Source of the DNA: Adiantum capillus-veneris
Taxonomy: Eukaryota > Streptophyta > Polypodiopsida > Polypodiales > Pteridaceae
Length of the DNA stretch: 64,000 nt
Direction: 5' to 3'
Assembly (NCBI GenBank): GCA_014529385.2
Contig: CM043970.1
Coordinates: 47,021,779-47,085,778, forward strand
Part shown: in pieces, positions 10,831-21,664 of the stretch
Numbering within the stretch: position 1 is the first letter of the stretch
Layout of the letters: the number at the start of each line of letters is the position of its first letter
Notes under the pieces: generated by a model
Told to the model about the DNA's origin: nothing
Seen by the model: only the letters and a program-made list of their open reading frames with translations
Database searches by the model: none
Position numbers and translations under genes: made by a program

Positions 10831-11710
10831 TAGGCTTGAATTCCTGTTCCCGCTATAGAAGCCCAATTATATAGCAAAAATGGTACATCTTGTCTTTGGG
10901 TGCCTCATTAGAGCAAGGAGGCTCCTCCTCTATCTTGATCTAAAAGGGATCCATTTGTGGATAGAGGTAAGAAAGCTTGGGTTGTTGTCTAGGGTAAAGG
11001 TAGGAAGGAACTGGCTAACACTAGGGAGTACGAAGGGGGGATTGACGGGCCTTCTATATATAGACACCTTAAGAACTCAACCAGGTCATTACAGCTACCC
11101 TTATGATTGCATTAGTAATGGTGCAATGAATACAACGCAAAGACCGAGGCAATTTCAACCATCCTTATGACACATGTCTTGGTTGGGTGAGGACCATAGC
11201 TATATAAAGCACCTTGCTTGCACACTCCAGAACTCACTCACATCTACACAACACATGTATGGAGGACAAGAAGAGAGGAAAGGTGAAGCTTTCCCAAAAG
11301 ATGATGGCGAAATGAAGGAAGTCAAGAAAACGCTAGCTGAGGTAAAATCTCTTTGAAAGCAGCTGAAGAAGAAAAACAAAAAAGAATAGAAGACAAAGGC
11401 TGAGGAAACCAGCACTGCAAAAACCAAGGACAAGAAACTACCAACGATAAAGGAGAAAGAATAATAATTGTAATGGACGAACAAGATGTGTAATGGAGTC
11501 CTTGAAGATAATGCAAATGCCTTCATATCTTGTTCCTTTGTCTCTACCTCTTTGATTATTTTTTTGGTTATTGATTATGAAGGAAGAAATTTTATCAAAA
11601 TGTGTCACACCACAATGCAAATGGGAGGTTTATGTCACACAACGGTTGATATGCTTGCACTCTGCATCGAGAGAAGAATATCATGCTACAACGTGGTAGA
11701 GAGATCTCTT
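10831..11710. other. Unassigned, with TATA-like sites and a lysine-rich frame
   Basis: TATATATAG near 11056 and CTATATAAAG near 11209 look like promoter boxes. Downstream at 11174-11460, a broken + frame encodes a Lys/Glu-rich peptide (EMKEVKKTLAEVK, then KQLKKKNKKE after a stop). It could be a decayed promoter and first exon or part of an LTR; nothing decides. Confidence 0.3.
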
Positions 11711-12050
11711 CACAATATGGGTGGTCCCTATCGCGTTGTGACGCGACATCCAAATGCCGCGCCACAACACGATAGGAGGACACATCCACAATATGGGTGG
11801 TCCCTATCACATTGTGACGCAACATCCAAATGTCTCTCCACAACGCGATAAGGAGGCGCATCCATGATATGGGTGGTCCCTATCACATTGTGACGCAACA
11901 TCCAAATGTCATGCCACAACACAATATGGAGGTGTGTCCACGATATGGGTGGTCCCTATCGTGTTGTGGTTCGACATCCAAATATCACACCACTACACGA
12001 TAGGGAGTATCTCCACAATATTGGTATCGTGCCACAACACGATAAGGAGG
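11711..12050 (+). repeat. 76-bp minisatellite with internal hairpin
   Basis: Units start with CACAATATGGGTGGTCCC or close variants at 11711, 11787, 11863 and 11939, with a shorter fifth from 12013. Each unit carries opposed arms (CTATCGCGTTGTG near the start, CACAACACGATAG near the end), so each could fold into a hairpin. Confidence 0.85.
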
Positions 12051-12591
12051 TTTGACTGCGGAACACTCCTCCTTCTTGCATTGTGCCGCAACATTTTTCC
12101 TTGTCGTGACACAATGCGAGGAGGGGGTTTGGTTGATTAAGGGCCATCCCATATCGCATTGTGTCACAAAAACCACATAGTCAAAATTTTGCCCTTAAGG
12201 ACGTGCAATATGGCACGTGTTCTTCATGTAGTGATGCACTCTTCCCAATGACGATGAGCAACTCAATTAATTGTGGCTGCCGCCACATGCATATCCCACG
12301 TTTAGTAATGATGATGATGTCCTTGGCGGTTATATAACATTTCTATTTCCATATACCTCACTTTTGTTTGACCTCTGTCCTCACCTCTCAAAGTTAGCTT
12401 TTGCGACCTAACCTTCTCATTGCTCAATCTTCTTCTTATTATTCCCAACAACACTTTCCTACGCAAGCACTTGTTTCTATGGCTTGCACAAGCAAACCGC
12501 AATGAAGGTTTACCTGCAAGACAACCAACCTTCATCCGCAAGAGTTACAGGAAAAACTGTGCCTAATCTTGGTGCAACAATGTGTAGTTAG
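12051..12591. other. No gene recognised
   Basis: Contains further CACAATGCGA/ATCGCATTGTG-like arms and a small inverted repeat (ACGTGCAATATGGCACGT near 12201). Nothing coding is recognised. Confidence 0.35.
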
Positions 12592-12882
12592 AGGTACAAG
12601 CATAACCAAGTCGTTCTCCTTGAGCTGCACAAACTCTAGAGGCATATCTCCCTAGCTATTCCTAACTTATCCTTCCAAAGAGTAGTTTGCCAGATTTGTG
12701 AGAGCACGAAATTGGATTTTTGGTGGGCCTGCAGAAGTGTGATGAGTTGCCTCTACGAGGCTACCAAGGACTTTCTGATCAAGCTGTTCCAAGAGAGCTA
12801 CGTCCTCACAGCTCATGCTCACATAGTGACAATGATGCCCTGGGATATCAATTCTCTTAGATTGTTACGCTTCAAATACGAC
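12592..12882 (+). pseudogene. Histone H3-like relic
   Basis: One frame aligns with the H3 histone-fold region: RYKHNQVVLLELHKL, TAG at 12637, then LAIPNLSFQRVVCQI, SCLYEATKDFLIKLF and HAHIVTMMPWDI. These match the H3 order (RYRPGTVALREI..., LPFQRLVREI, LQEAAEAYLVGLF, HAKRVTIMPKDI). Anchors kept include the FQR, the EA before helix 2, LF, HA, and VT-x-MP-x-DI. The segment between FQR and EA is one residue longer than in canonical H3 and contains a Trp pair, which is reminiscent of centromeric H3 variants but far from proof. The N-terminal tail is missing, and the frame runs past the normal C-terminus for ~30 residues. A Ulp1-like relic follows on the same strand. Confidence 0.6.
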
Positions 12883-13323
12883 AAGACACTTGCACCAGTC
12901 CATTTATCTGATAAGAGAATGGAAAACATTTTGACAATCCCTCTAGTCACCAAAGTTAAGGTGTATGATGTAAGCACTACATGACACACATATGCTAGAG
13001 GTTTGAATGTGGAGCATACCCAAGAGCTACTTGTGGAAGAGCCTTCAGCCGAGTCAAATGAACAGGAGATGTTAGCAGCAATTGACCAAGCTAGCACTAA
13101 GAACCTAGGTTTCCTTGACCCAACTTTCAACGTAGCACTTTTTGTATGGGGCCAAAATTTGTATTTTTGTTTCGTCCCTCACGCTGTTTTTCAAAATAGT
13201 GAGAGGGAGCTTACGAACCAAAGTATAAATTTAATCTCTAATATGTTATATTATTTTTACAAAGGTATTTATTTGATTTTGGATTATCAGAGATCCTCAT
13301 CAATTAATTTTCTCAATTCACAG
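12883..13323 (+). other. Possible additional exon(s) between H3-like and Ulp1-like segments
   Basis: A frame at 13003-13140 encodes NVEHTQELLVEEPSAESNEQ and an AAIDQASTKNLGFLDP stretch, Glu/Ser-rich and linker-like. It could join the H3-like segment to the protease segment in one gene, but no clear domain is present. Confidence 0.25.
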
Positions 13324-14425
13324 CATGTTGGTCTCCAACCTTGCATGGAATCAACAATCCAAGGTAGCCGTTTTGGACTCACAGTTGTCAATCGTGCTTA
13401 CCTCGAAGTCCACTTCCTTGATAGAAGTTGTTGATTGGTTTCAAAAAGTCAACCTGGACAGGGAGAAAGTTTTTCTTTTAGCTTACAATGAAAAGTAAGT
13501 GTTTTTTATCTCGCTATTCTTCAATATTTTGTGTACTATGAATAGCAAACTAATTCCTTGTTTTGTGAAATCAATTCACATTGGAGCCTTGTTGGACTAA
13601 GCATTGAGCACAAGCGTTGCTGGCTCAAATCATGTTTAGGTGGTAATACTATTTGCACATTTTGGTGTTACCACTTGCAAAAAGTGGGGACCGGTAAAAT
13701 TTTCAGAAATTTACTTAAACACTGGCACTCCTTATACTTTTCGATTCTCCTTAAGAAGAGATATCTATTGATATATAATATGATAGGTGATATTTTGTAT
13801 GAAATGTGTGAATGGGGGTCCCAAAGTACTAATTGAAGTAGTGTCGAAGACACCCAAAAGTGGTACCACCTATATATGCTTTGACCCTGCTACCTTGCAA
13901 ATTGTGTGCATGGTTTTCATGCAAATGTCCGAAGGTACATAGTTGTTTCTTGATTTTGCAATTTCAATGCAACGTGTGGTCACCATATGCTATGTCTTGC
14001 AGGTTTATTCAGAAACTTGTTGCTGCATGTGAAGCATTGACCCAAGACAATGTTTGGCAAGATATGTTGATTTTAAGTTGCAAGGTCCCAAAACAAGACA
14101 ACGGACATTCTTGAGGATGGAGAGTTCTTGCAAATGTGCAGCTTCTTTTGGAATGCATTTATGCTGAGAAGCGTAGAAGTGTAAGTGCAATGTTTTGCCT
14201 TTGTAATCCTTGCACACATGATTTATTTAAATTACATATAAATGCTAGGAAATACATTTGCAGGCAAGGAACCTGGCAAATTATTCGAACGTCCATGTGG
14301 AGGCATTAAGGAGGACAATAATCTACAATATGATTAATTTTGTGGAGACACATCCTCTAGGAGCCTACGATGCATTTTTTGTGCCATTGCTAGGACCACA
14401 ACCTCGGCAACCACTCAACCTCTAG
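13324..14425 (+). pseudogene. Ulp1/C48-type SUMO-protease-like gene, decayed
   Basis: Five exons can be drawn with good splice signals: 13324-13494 (VVDWFQKVNLDREKVFLLAYNE), ~13550-13640 (INSHWSLVGLSIE), ~13816-13934 (TYICFDPATLQIV), 14003-14180 (VPKQDNGHS-stop-GWRVLANVQLLLE) and 14264-14425 (ending PLNL, TAG). In the C48 family, which removes SUMO-like modifiers, the triad is His (HW motif), Asp, and Cys in a Q-x-N-x-x-D-C-G context. The His is visible and an Asp is likely. The Cys position is TGA 14112-14114, one base from a Cys codon. Plant transposons often carry such genes (known for some MULEs), so a mobile origin is plausible. Confidence 0.6.
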
Positions 14426-15116
14426 TCTTGTGTGATACTGGATTTTATCAAGGAAGACAAGGCCACTGCATAATCTTTTCCTCAACCTCTCACCCAACCT
14501 CCGATCGTCTCCTAAGCCTTTACATTCTAGTCATGATAATCAAGCCCGAGAGAGCTCCTCTCACTTGTAAATGAGAGCTACTAATCAATGGATTTATTTG
14601 GACATTACAATGTTCATTATTAAACCCAATGTAACGACAACTTGAGTCAATTTTGAAAAGATAATTGTTCTCAAACTTTATTTGCAAGAAATTCCTTAGC
14701 AATGCATTTTCGCATGAATATAGATTTCATGCTTGTTGTCAATAGCTTTCTTTGATATTCAGAGTTTAGAGCAATGTGATATATTGTGTGAGCCACCTTC
14801 TTCAATCAAGAGTTGCATTGCACAAGAAACAGTCGATCATCCTTTATCTCTACACACAATGTCGTCTTCTCCTTTCTCTGAGATCCCTGCACGAGAAATA
14901 ATCGAACAGCTAGATTATACCGATATTTTGTGATGATAACCAACAAGGAAATAATTAACGTAGCATTAATGTTTACATACAAAACATACTACCTTTTGCA
15001 TGTTGCAATGGAAAAGAAATTTTGGAGGCACCTGCGGTCACAAGCTGTAGTCAACCTCGCTCTCCAAATCCTCTTGTTGTAGTGTCACATTTCCTCCAAT
15101 GCTAAGAACACGTATG
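14426..15116. other. No gene recognised
   Basis: Noncoding in appearance; short open frames only. Confidence 0.4.
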
Positions 15117-15308
15117 TGACTGTGTGTGTGTGTGTGTGCTTATGTGTGTAGTGTATGTATGTGTGTGTACATATATGCGATTGTGTGTGTGTGTGTGTGT
15201 GTGTGTATGGAAAGAGAGAGGGTGATAGAGCAAGAGATGGGAGAGCCTATGTGAGGGTGAGTATGTGTGTATGTAAGTGTTTGTGAGTGTGTGTGTGTGT
15301 GTGTGTAT
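15117..15308. repeat. (GT)n-rich microsatellite cluster
   Basis: Several TG/GT runs (near 15120-15138, 15182-15206, 15287-15306) are separated by short imperfect stretches and GA-rich patches. The minus-strand open frame through it is a low-complexity artefact. Confidence 0.9.
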
Positions 15309-16012
15309 GGTAAGAGAAATAGAGAGAAGGTGCTGAATTTACACGGAACCAGAGAGAGAGAGACTATTTGAGAGAGGAAGACCATACTAGTGAATTTGGG
15401 AGTTTCTCGATTGAATTTTGGTAGCCATTTTAACCGCCACTAGGTTTATGTATTTAGCACTTTCCCAAATTTTATTTTTTGTAATTTCTCTCTTTTGAGA
15501 TGCTTTTTTTCCCGACCCCCTTCCAATTCAGTATGCCAACCATGTAGCCCTCCTCATGTTTGTACCTATAGCTAGATCCCAAAAACGTATCAAGGGTCTC
15601 ACCTATGTCCACGACAGACAAAGTCCAAAATATCATATGTAATGGACAATCTATAGCAATAAGATCAAAGGGTGGAAGCATGACTGGGTGACCAGTACAC
15701 TTTTATGGATTGAAAGCTCTTTTTTAATAGCCACTTAATAACTATGTCATTAGCTGTTAGCGCCTTTGAAATTTCTGGATTTAAAAAACACTAAAAAAAA
15801 CACCAAAGCTCATACGTGCGAGAGAGGTCCCAAAAGCTTGTACTTGCGTGGGTGTTGAGCACACTGAGCGCATTCATGTAGCTTCTCTTTGTCTCAAGCA
15901 AGAAGCAATAGCAGCAGGGCACGCAGCAGCATAGCAACATGTCTCTAAGGTTCTCTCTCGCTCTCTGAGGCAGGGTGGTCAATATATGTCATCCCTCTCT
16001 CTCTTTCTATGT

Positions 16013-16014
<2 letters not shown>
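15309..16014. other. No gene recognised
   Basis: No supported coding sequence. Confidence 0.4.

Positions 16015-16039
<25 letters not shown>
16015..16039. repeat. (CA)n microsatellite
   Basis: About twelve uninterrupted CA repeats. Confidence 0.9.
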
Positions 16040-16044
<5 letters not shown>

Positions 16045-16249
16045 ACTGAAAGTATTGCATGTTTGAAACAGGGTAGGTTAGTCTCAAGCTTGCCACCTTT
16101 GATTGGACATGTGTTGCTTGCTTTTTTTCATGTCTCACCATTACAAGGTGCTTCATGTCCCGATAGCTTCACCATCCAACTGTGACCATTGTATGTTTCC
16201 TTTTCAGTTTCATTTTGTTCCATGATGCATATCCATGGACATAGATATG

Positions 16250-16250
<1 letters not shown>

Positions 16251-16322
<72 letters not shown>
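16251..16322. repeat. (AC)36 microsatellite
   Basis: 72 bases of perfect AC dinucleotide. Frames across it (poly His-Thr or Cys-Val) are artefacts. Confidence 0.95.
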
Positions 16323-16327
<5 letters not shown>

Positions 16328-16499
16328 TACCTACACACGGAGAGTCTTGTTTCAGCATTAGGACTTGTTATTGGTGCAAAAATCCTTCCTCTTAGGAGAT
16401 TTTATCTGTTATTAGTTACTTCTTGTGGTGAAATGATGATTAAAAATGTTATTTCAATGGGTCATTCAATTATAAAACTGGTTTTATATGTATATTTCA

Positions 16500-17480
16500 G
16501 GTGGAGCCCACCTCCATTTACTAGAATCCAGCATACAAAACTTTGCATGTCAAGACAAGATTTCCATGAAGTCTACAACCTGAGCCTAGATGGGTTTGAC
16601 AATCCACACTTGATGGATGTTATAGAAAAAGACTGGTTGTCTGTGTTCACGGTGCTACAAATCAAAGGGCAGAAGGTGAAGCTTCGAACCATACGGTCAG
16701 AGCTTTACGATAAATTCATGATGCTGTATCTGATGGTTTAACAGGAGTTACCTATAAACGGTGAGTGTGCTACCTAGTTTGCCAAAGCATTGCATTTGAA
16801 AATTGCCAGAGGGCGGACTTGTCTCTCGACAAGTCCAAATACCGGGTAGCTTGGGCTGTTGTGGCTGAGAACTCAGTTACTCGACTGGGGGCACATAAGC
16901 AAGGGCTCTCCAACAAGATTTCCAGAGTAATGATGACGTGACTGACGGGAAAACAGGGTGCAAGTCAGTATTGGTAGCTCAGTCATCGAAGGCGAGTGTG
17001 GATACGTCAAATAGTCGGGATGTAGAGCTGGCACAGATCATGCGGTCTGATGTACAAGCTAAAGTTAGGCAGCTTGAGAGTGAAATAGGGTAGCGCTCTA
17101 AAGAAATGCAGCAAGCACAAGTGGAAGTGCAAGTTCAATCAAAGGTAGACACTTTCTTGAAACAGTTACGAGAAGCATGAGAAGAATTAGCCAGGCTTGA
17201 GGCTAGTGGCAATGTGCCGTTGGAGAGGGTGATGATGTTGCAAGTTGTGATTAGTGCTAATTTTTAGGTTCTCGGTGTTTTCGGTGTCGCAGAGGGTGGC
17301 ATGTTTGAAAACAACGATGTTGCAGCCATACAGGTTGATTTGCGAACACCAAGAAGATACTGTTGTTCCTTTTATTTTGTGTTTGAACAGTTTTGCTGAA
17401 TTTTTTTGTCCGATACAGGAGAGGCTGCAACAAAAGAATGTGCTCTTGGCGAGACTCAAAAATCAGGAGGCTTTTGTTGG
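16500..17480 (+). pseudogene. Element copy 2, gene A: coiled-coil part
   Basis: Homologous to 440-1327. HTKLCMSRQDFHEVYNLSLDG and DVIEKDWLSVFTVL, then KVKLRTIRSELYDKF, correspond to HTKFCRLAEEFHMERGFPLEG, EEEWEAVF and KVKAYHARSEFL of copy 1. Downstream, ATxFAKALHLKIA matches TQFAKAFALENC. Then follow broken coiled-coil pieces, and after a TACAG acceptor near 17420, ERLQQKNVLLARLKNQEA. Stops and frame changes are numerous, so this copy is more decayed than copy 1. The position upstream of a RING-like segment, a palindrome array and a FCP1-like segment repeats the copy 1 order. Confidence 0.55.
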
Positions 17481-17496
17481 CAGTGCAATTTGACAA

Positions 17497-17800
17497 TTGC
17501 AACAAGGAAAAGCACTTGTATTCTCTCCATCACCTCCAATCATGTCAAATCTACGTCGAGGTGTTATATTTATTGACGAGCCGTGCGCAGCCTATGGGTT
17601 TGAACTTCAAGATAAAATACGGGTGGGTGTTTGCATGCTACCATGCCAACACCCCTATCACAATTTTTGTTTCGCAACTTTTTCCACACTGAGTGATTCT
17701 TGCTTGGCCCTGAGATGCGGCATAGATATTCCTACTTCGATGAAGAAGATGTTTGGTGCAGAGACAACGTCCGTGGCAAAAGAAAAAGTTACTCCAATAA
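17497..17800 (+). pseudogene. Copy 2 gene A: RING-like segment
   Basis: The frame reads GVIFIDEPCAAYGFELQDKI, VGVCMLPCQHPYHNFCF, then C-x4-C before IDIPTSMKKMFG. It aligns with 2385-2630 of copy 1 and keeps the LPC-x-H-x-Y-H-x2-CF core that copy 1 has lost by a TGA. The upstream C-x2-C pair of copy 1 is replaced by a single Cys here (EPCAAYG), so neither copy preserves the full ligand set. Confidence 0.5.
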
Positions 17801-17869
17801 GTATGTTCCCAATTCTGGTTACTCAAGCTTCAAAGGAAGGAAAAGATATATTAGTAACCAAAAGTATTA

Positions 17870-19260
17870 GTAGTAATATCTATTAGTAACCAGTAGCTCT
17901 CAAACAAAAATTATATTAGTAACCATGGAGCTTGAGTAACCAGAATTTAATAGCTCTCTAATAGCTGGGTACTAGCTATTACATATCTGCTGGTCCCAAA
18001 TCTTTTGACCAGCTATGAGGTAGCTATTGACTTTCGTATTTTTACAATAGCTATTGATAGTGTGTAGATATTATAGACCAAAACTTGGCTAAAGTTGCTT
18101 CTCAGACAGCTTTTGACCAGCTATTAGGTAGATATCGTTTTCCATAACTAGTGGGTGATGGCCTAGTAGCTGACAGTACCTATTTGACCTATTATTAATA
18201 GCTGTCTAGGAGAGCTTTTAATCAGCTATGAGTTAGCTATTGGCTTCCATAGCTAGTGGATGATAGCTATTATCCACAGCTAGTGGGTGATAGCTATTTT
18301 GCAGGTTTGGAGAGCTATTAGCTGGAAGTAGCTATTGATCATAGCTATTGTCTTCCACAGCTAGTAGGTAATAGCTTTTTGTCAATTTTGGAGAGCTATT
18401 AGCTGGAAGTATCCATATGAAACTATTATAATTAATAGCTGCTTGATAGTGCTTATAACTAGCTATTAGCTAGCTATTGCCTGCCATAGCTATTAGGTCA
18501 AATCTATTTGCCTAGTTTTCAGAGTATCAGCTGCTAGTAGCTATCTCGCCAGCTATCAATAGCTGCTTGGACAGACAGCTTAGAACCAGCTATCAGGTAG
18601 CTATTGTCTTCAATAGCTATTGGGTTGGGCAATAGCTGTTTGGAATGTTTTGAGAGCTATTAGCTGGAAGTAGCTATCTCACCAGCTATTAAGAAGCTAT
18701 TTTATTCCACAACTAGTGGGTAATAGCTATTTTCCAGGTTTTGAGAGCTTTTTAGCTATTTTAACTAGCTATTAGGTAGCTATTATTAACCAGCTATTGG
18801 ATAGCTATTGTTTTTCGTAGCTAGTGGGTGATAGCTACCTATTGTGTAGCTATTGGGTAGCTATTGTTTTTCATAGCTACTGGTGATAGCTACCTGCTAG
18901 GTTTAGAGAGCTACTAGCTAGTAAAAGCTACTTTATGCTTGTTAAATAGCTCATCATTAGCTGTTGATTGTGTGGTATACACTCTTATTTACTATGTGGC
19001 GAGTATTGCCTAGTTATTTACAACCAATTGCTGCTCAATAGCTTGTAAGCAGATAGGCTATAACTGCTTCTCAGAACTAGTTATTAATAGATGCCTAGCA
19101 GATAGCTCTAACCAGCTAGTGGGTGATATCCATTTGCTAGGTTTAGAGAGCTAGTAGTAGCAGGCAAATGCTACTTGATGCTTGTTAATCAGCTCCCTAA
19201 TAGCTGTTGACTGTGTGTGATAAATCTTTTCTCGTTCACTATGCAGCAAGTATTTCTAGT
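17870..19260 (+). repeat. AATAGCTATT-type palindrome array in copy 2 gene A
   Basis: About 1.4 kb is dominated by TAGCTATT, AGCTATTAGCT and GATAGCTATT words. The common core AATAGCTATT is its own reverse complement. It occupies the intron or spacer position that GTGCTATATAGCAC words occupy in copy 1. Confidence 0.75.
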
Positions 19261-19829
19261 TGTTAACAACCAAAAGCTGTCCAATAATTTTTTGAAAAGT
19301 TTGACTTTGTTTCCAAAAGGTTGACTTTCTTATTTAATTGCTGCTTGGCATCTTTTTGTAACAGTAGAGCTGATTGTGTTCCAACCACATGTATGTTCAC
19401 ACCAATAAAGACATCTAGTGGAGATACAATGCAGTCAGTGAAGACATCTCGTGGAAATACAATGCAGTGAGCAGGATTCACAGTTGGCTCTGATGGTTGG
19501 GGAGAATCCCCAGCAAAGTCTTCTTGTAGCCCCTTTAAGAATTCACAGCTACTAGTAATCGGAAAAAGTAGTATGTGTGATGTTGCTGCGGGCTGCTCCA
19601 CAAGTCCAAAAGATGGTGTTTAAAGCAAAGGTGAGGTCCGAGAGTTTCTTGCTAAGTTTCAAGTTGTGTACCTCTCCAGCCATGCTATGGCTACATGTTG
19701 TTGGCAAAGTATTACAGAGTTTAGGTGCTGTATGACAGCTGTTAGCCAGCTAATATTATGTTATTAGCCAGCTTCTAGATAGCTATTATGTAGCTTTGAA
19801 GGTACTTCTAGTTTAATCACATCTTCCAT
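19261..19829. other. Copy 2 spacer with sparse TAGCTAT words
   Basis: No coding block recognised. A few TTAGCCAGCT and TAGCTATT words near 19740-19790 continue the array. Confidence 0.35.
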
Positions 19830-20290
19830 TGCAGCTCCAGGGATCTCTGAGACACCTGATGATGTTCCAGAGGCAGAAGTTGGAGACGTAGAGGACAAGG
19901 TAAAACAGAGAAAGCTTGCAAGAGGTGGAAAGAATGGGCAAAGTATGTCTAGGAGGTTGACAAGAAGGTCTGTAACTGCACACGGAGCTGACGATGAAGA
20001 TACAAATAGAGATACATTGATACAAAAAGGTATGCCTTAGTAAATTTAGTGTCAGCCCACTTACACGTGGTTGAGTTTTTTTGTCTTTTTGGAGCACTTA
20101 CTGATGGCATAGCAAGATGCAAAATCCCTTCTCAATAAAGATTGTGGAGACACTCTAGAAAACATGTTGGCAGAAGCTAAAAGAAAGAGGCAAGGGTCAG
20201 CAAAGCCACCATCCAAGAGGATGAAGAAAATTATGTTCAGCAAAACTCCTCCAGATGTTAGGAGTGGGCGGTGAAATCCCTTGCCCAGAT
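19830..20290 (+). pseudogene. Copy 2 gene A: basic-tail exons
   Basis: A segment after TTGCAG at ~19833 encodes APGISETPDDVPEAEVGDVE, then KQRKLARGGKNGQSMSRRLTRR, ending at AAAAG|GTATGCC near 20030. A second segment (20113-20270) encodes AEAKRKRQGSAKPPSKRMKK. The basic, Ser/Pro-containing character matches exon 4 of copy 1 gene A. There are stops around the segments, so it is a relic. Confidence 0.45.
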
Positions 20291-20652
20291 CTTGAAATAG
20301 AAAGGCATGCAAAGGATGCTGGTGAAGACCCTACTCTGCCTCGAGTAATTGACCTAACAATGGTTGGTGTTGAAGGGCCTGCTCCTGATACAATTGCTGA
20401 TGCAAGCCTAAACAGTGAGAAGTCCCTGTTCATCATGTGAGCATTGATGGTACCGTGCCTACTCCTAATACAGTTGCTGATGCAAGCCTAAATAGTGAAG
20501 CCCCTGCTCATCATGTGAGCGTTGATGGTAGTGTTGATGGCAGTGTGACTATTCCACAGCAAGTTCATCAAGCAAGCCCTTTGGCTGATCACCCTAATAC
20601 CACCAGCCAAGATCATGGTGCTGGTCTATTGTCCCCTGATGCATCTTTGTAA
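20255..20652 (+). pseudogene. Copy 2 gene B: short acidic repeats
   Basis: Two to three imperfect units share DTIADASLNSE or NTVADASLNSE followed by HHVS(V/I)DG. They hold the position of the 80-residue repeats of copy 1 gene B but differ in sequence and length. A TGA at the end of the first unit (near 20438) interrupts the frame. Confidence 0.45.
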
Positions 20653-21006
20653 ACTTTTCTGTTTCAAGGACATAATATGAATGCTATTCCAAGGTGTTTT
20701 TGCAAATATTTTGTTGTTTTTCCTCGCAATTAGTCAACTTATGTAGACAGCGTTGTGTATGTAGTAATTCATAAGGAATTAATGTTGATGCTAGTAGTAT
20801 GTGCATCGTAAAAAACGAAGCCCAAGTCAAGGCCAAAAAAACTCGTTATAGATCACTCGTTTAAAAGGTGGAGACTGTACATGGTGCTCAAGCGGATGTA
20901 CCACATCAGATTGGCACATGTGTATGCATCCAGGTCATGTTCATGGGCTTTCCCAAATTGCAACGATCCGAGCAAGATGCTGGCATTAGCTGAGGAGGAT
21001 TAACAG
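20653..21006. other. Spacer within copy 2 gene B
   Basis: Decayed linker between the repeats and the HAD-like domain. No clear frame. Confidence 0.35.
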
Positions 21007-21664
21007 ATTGTCCCAGAAAGTGTGCAGAATGATCCTGGGGCTCTTATTTTGGATATGAATGGTCTTTTGATTCATAAAGTGGATCTGGAAGAAGATATGT
21101 TTTTCCCTACATGGAATCTACAATATGACCAGGTACTGGAGGAGAGGCCAAGAAGGATATGCTTCCTTGTGCAAGGCAAATCTTATCGTGGGAAGCAACT
21201 CATTTCAATGTCTTCATTTGGAGCTCAACCATGGAACATAATGTTGTAAAGTGTTTTCGTGAATGCTTTCCAGGTTTATGAGGACTCGTAGCAGGGTTCA
21301 TTGCACATACTTCTTGTGATGTGCTTCATAATCGCAAAATCAAGGGAAAAAAACCCATTTTCTTCAAGCACCTCAATGATTTCTAGAACAGGTGTAATGG
21401 TTAGTTTGTTCCACACAATACGCTACTGGATTGTCCAAGTGTATATTTAATTGTTCTGGCAATTGCTGCATTGTGCCAGCGTTTGGATCGCCTAACGATA
21501 CAACTCGAAGGCCATTCCTTACACATAAGCTTGACCCATGGCTGTACAAGTACCTGAAGGCAGGGTTTAGAATGCAAATTGTTACCAAAGGAGGATATGT
21601 GTTTTGCACCTGGGGCAGTGAAGAGGACTTGATTGTTAAGGATCTTATAGAGTTGCATGGATAG
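21007..21664 (+). pseudogene. Copy 2 gene B: FCP1/NIF-like domain, broken
   Basis: PGALILDMNGLLIHKVD keeps the strand and D-x-N-G motif of copy 1. After stops and frame changes, KGKKPIFFKHLNDF matches copy 1 TKPIFFKYLKDFW. A third frame (21431-21664) then reads SKCIFNCSGNCCIVPAFG, THKLDPWLYKYLKAGF and SEEDLIVKDLIE, aligning with LYKCLLNPPRTWVCLASF and STLFPWLVKW of copy 1. The central S/T motif region is lost. It is a pseudogene with no predicted activity. Confidence 0.55.

Noticed and set aside
12302-12541. Basic 79-residue minus-strand ORF
   Set aside because: No motif, no homologous copy in the window, and starts in ordinary noncoding sequence.
14112-14114. Selenocysteine at the protease TGA
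   Set aside because: Land plants lack the selenocysteine insertion system, and other stops/decay signs surround it.
16128-16395. Frames coding poly Cys-Val and poly His-Thr
   Set aside because: Readings through the perfect (AC)n microsatellite.
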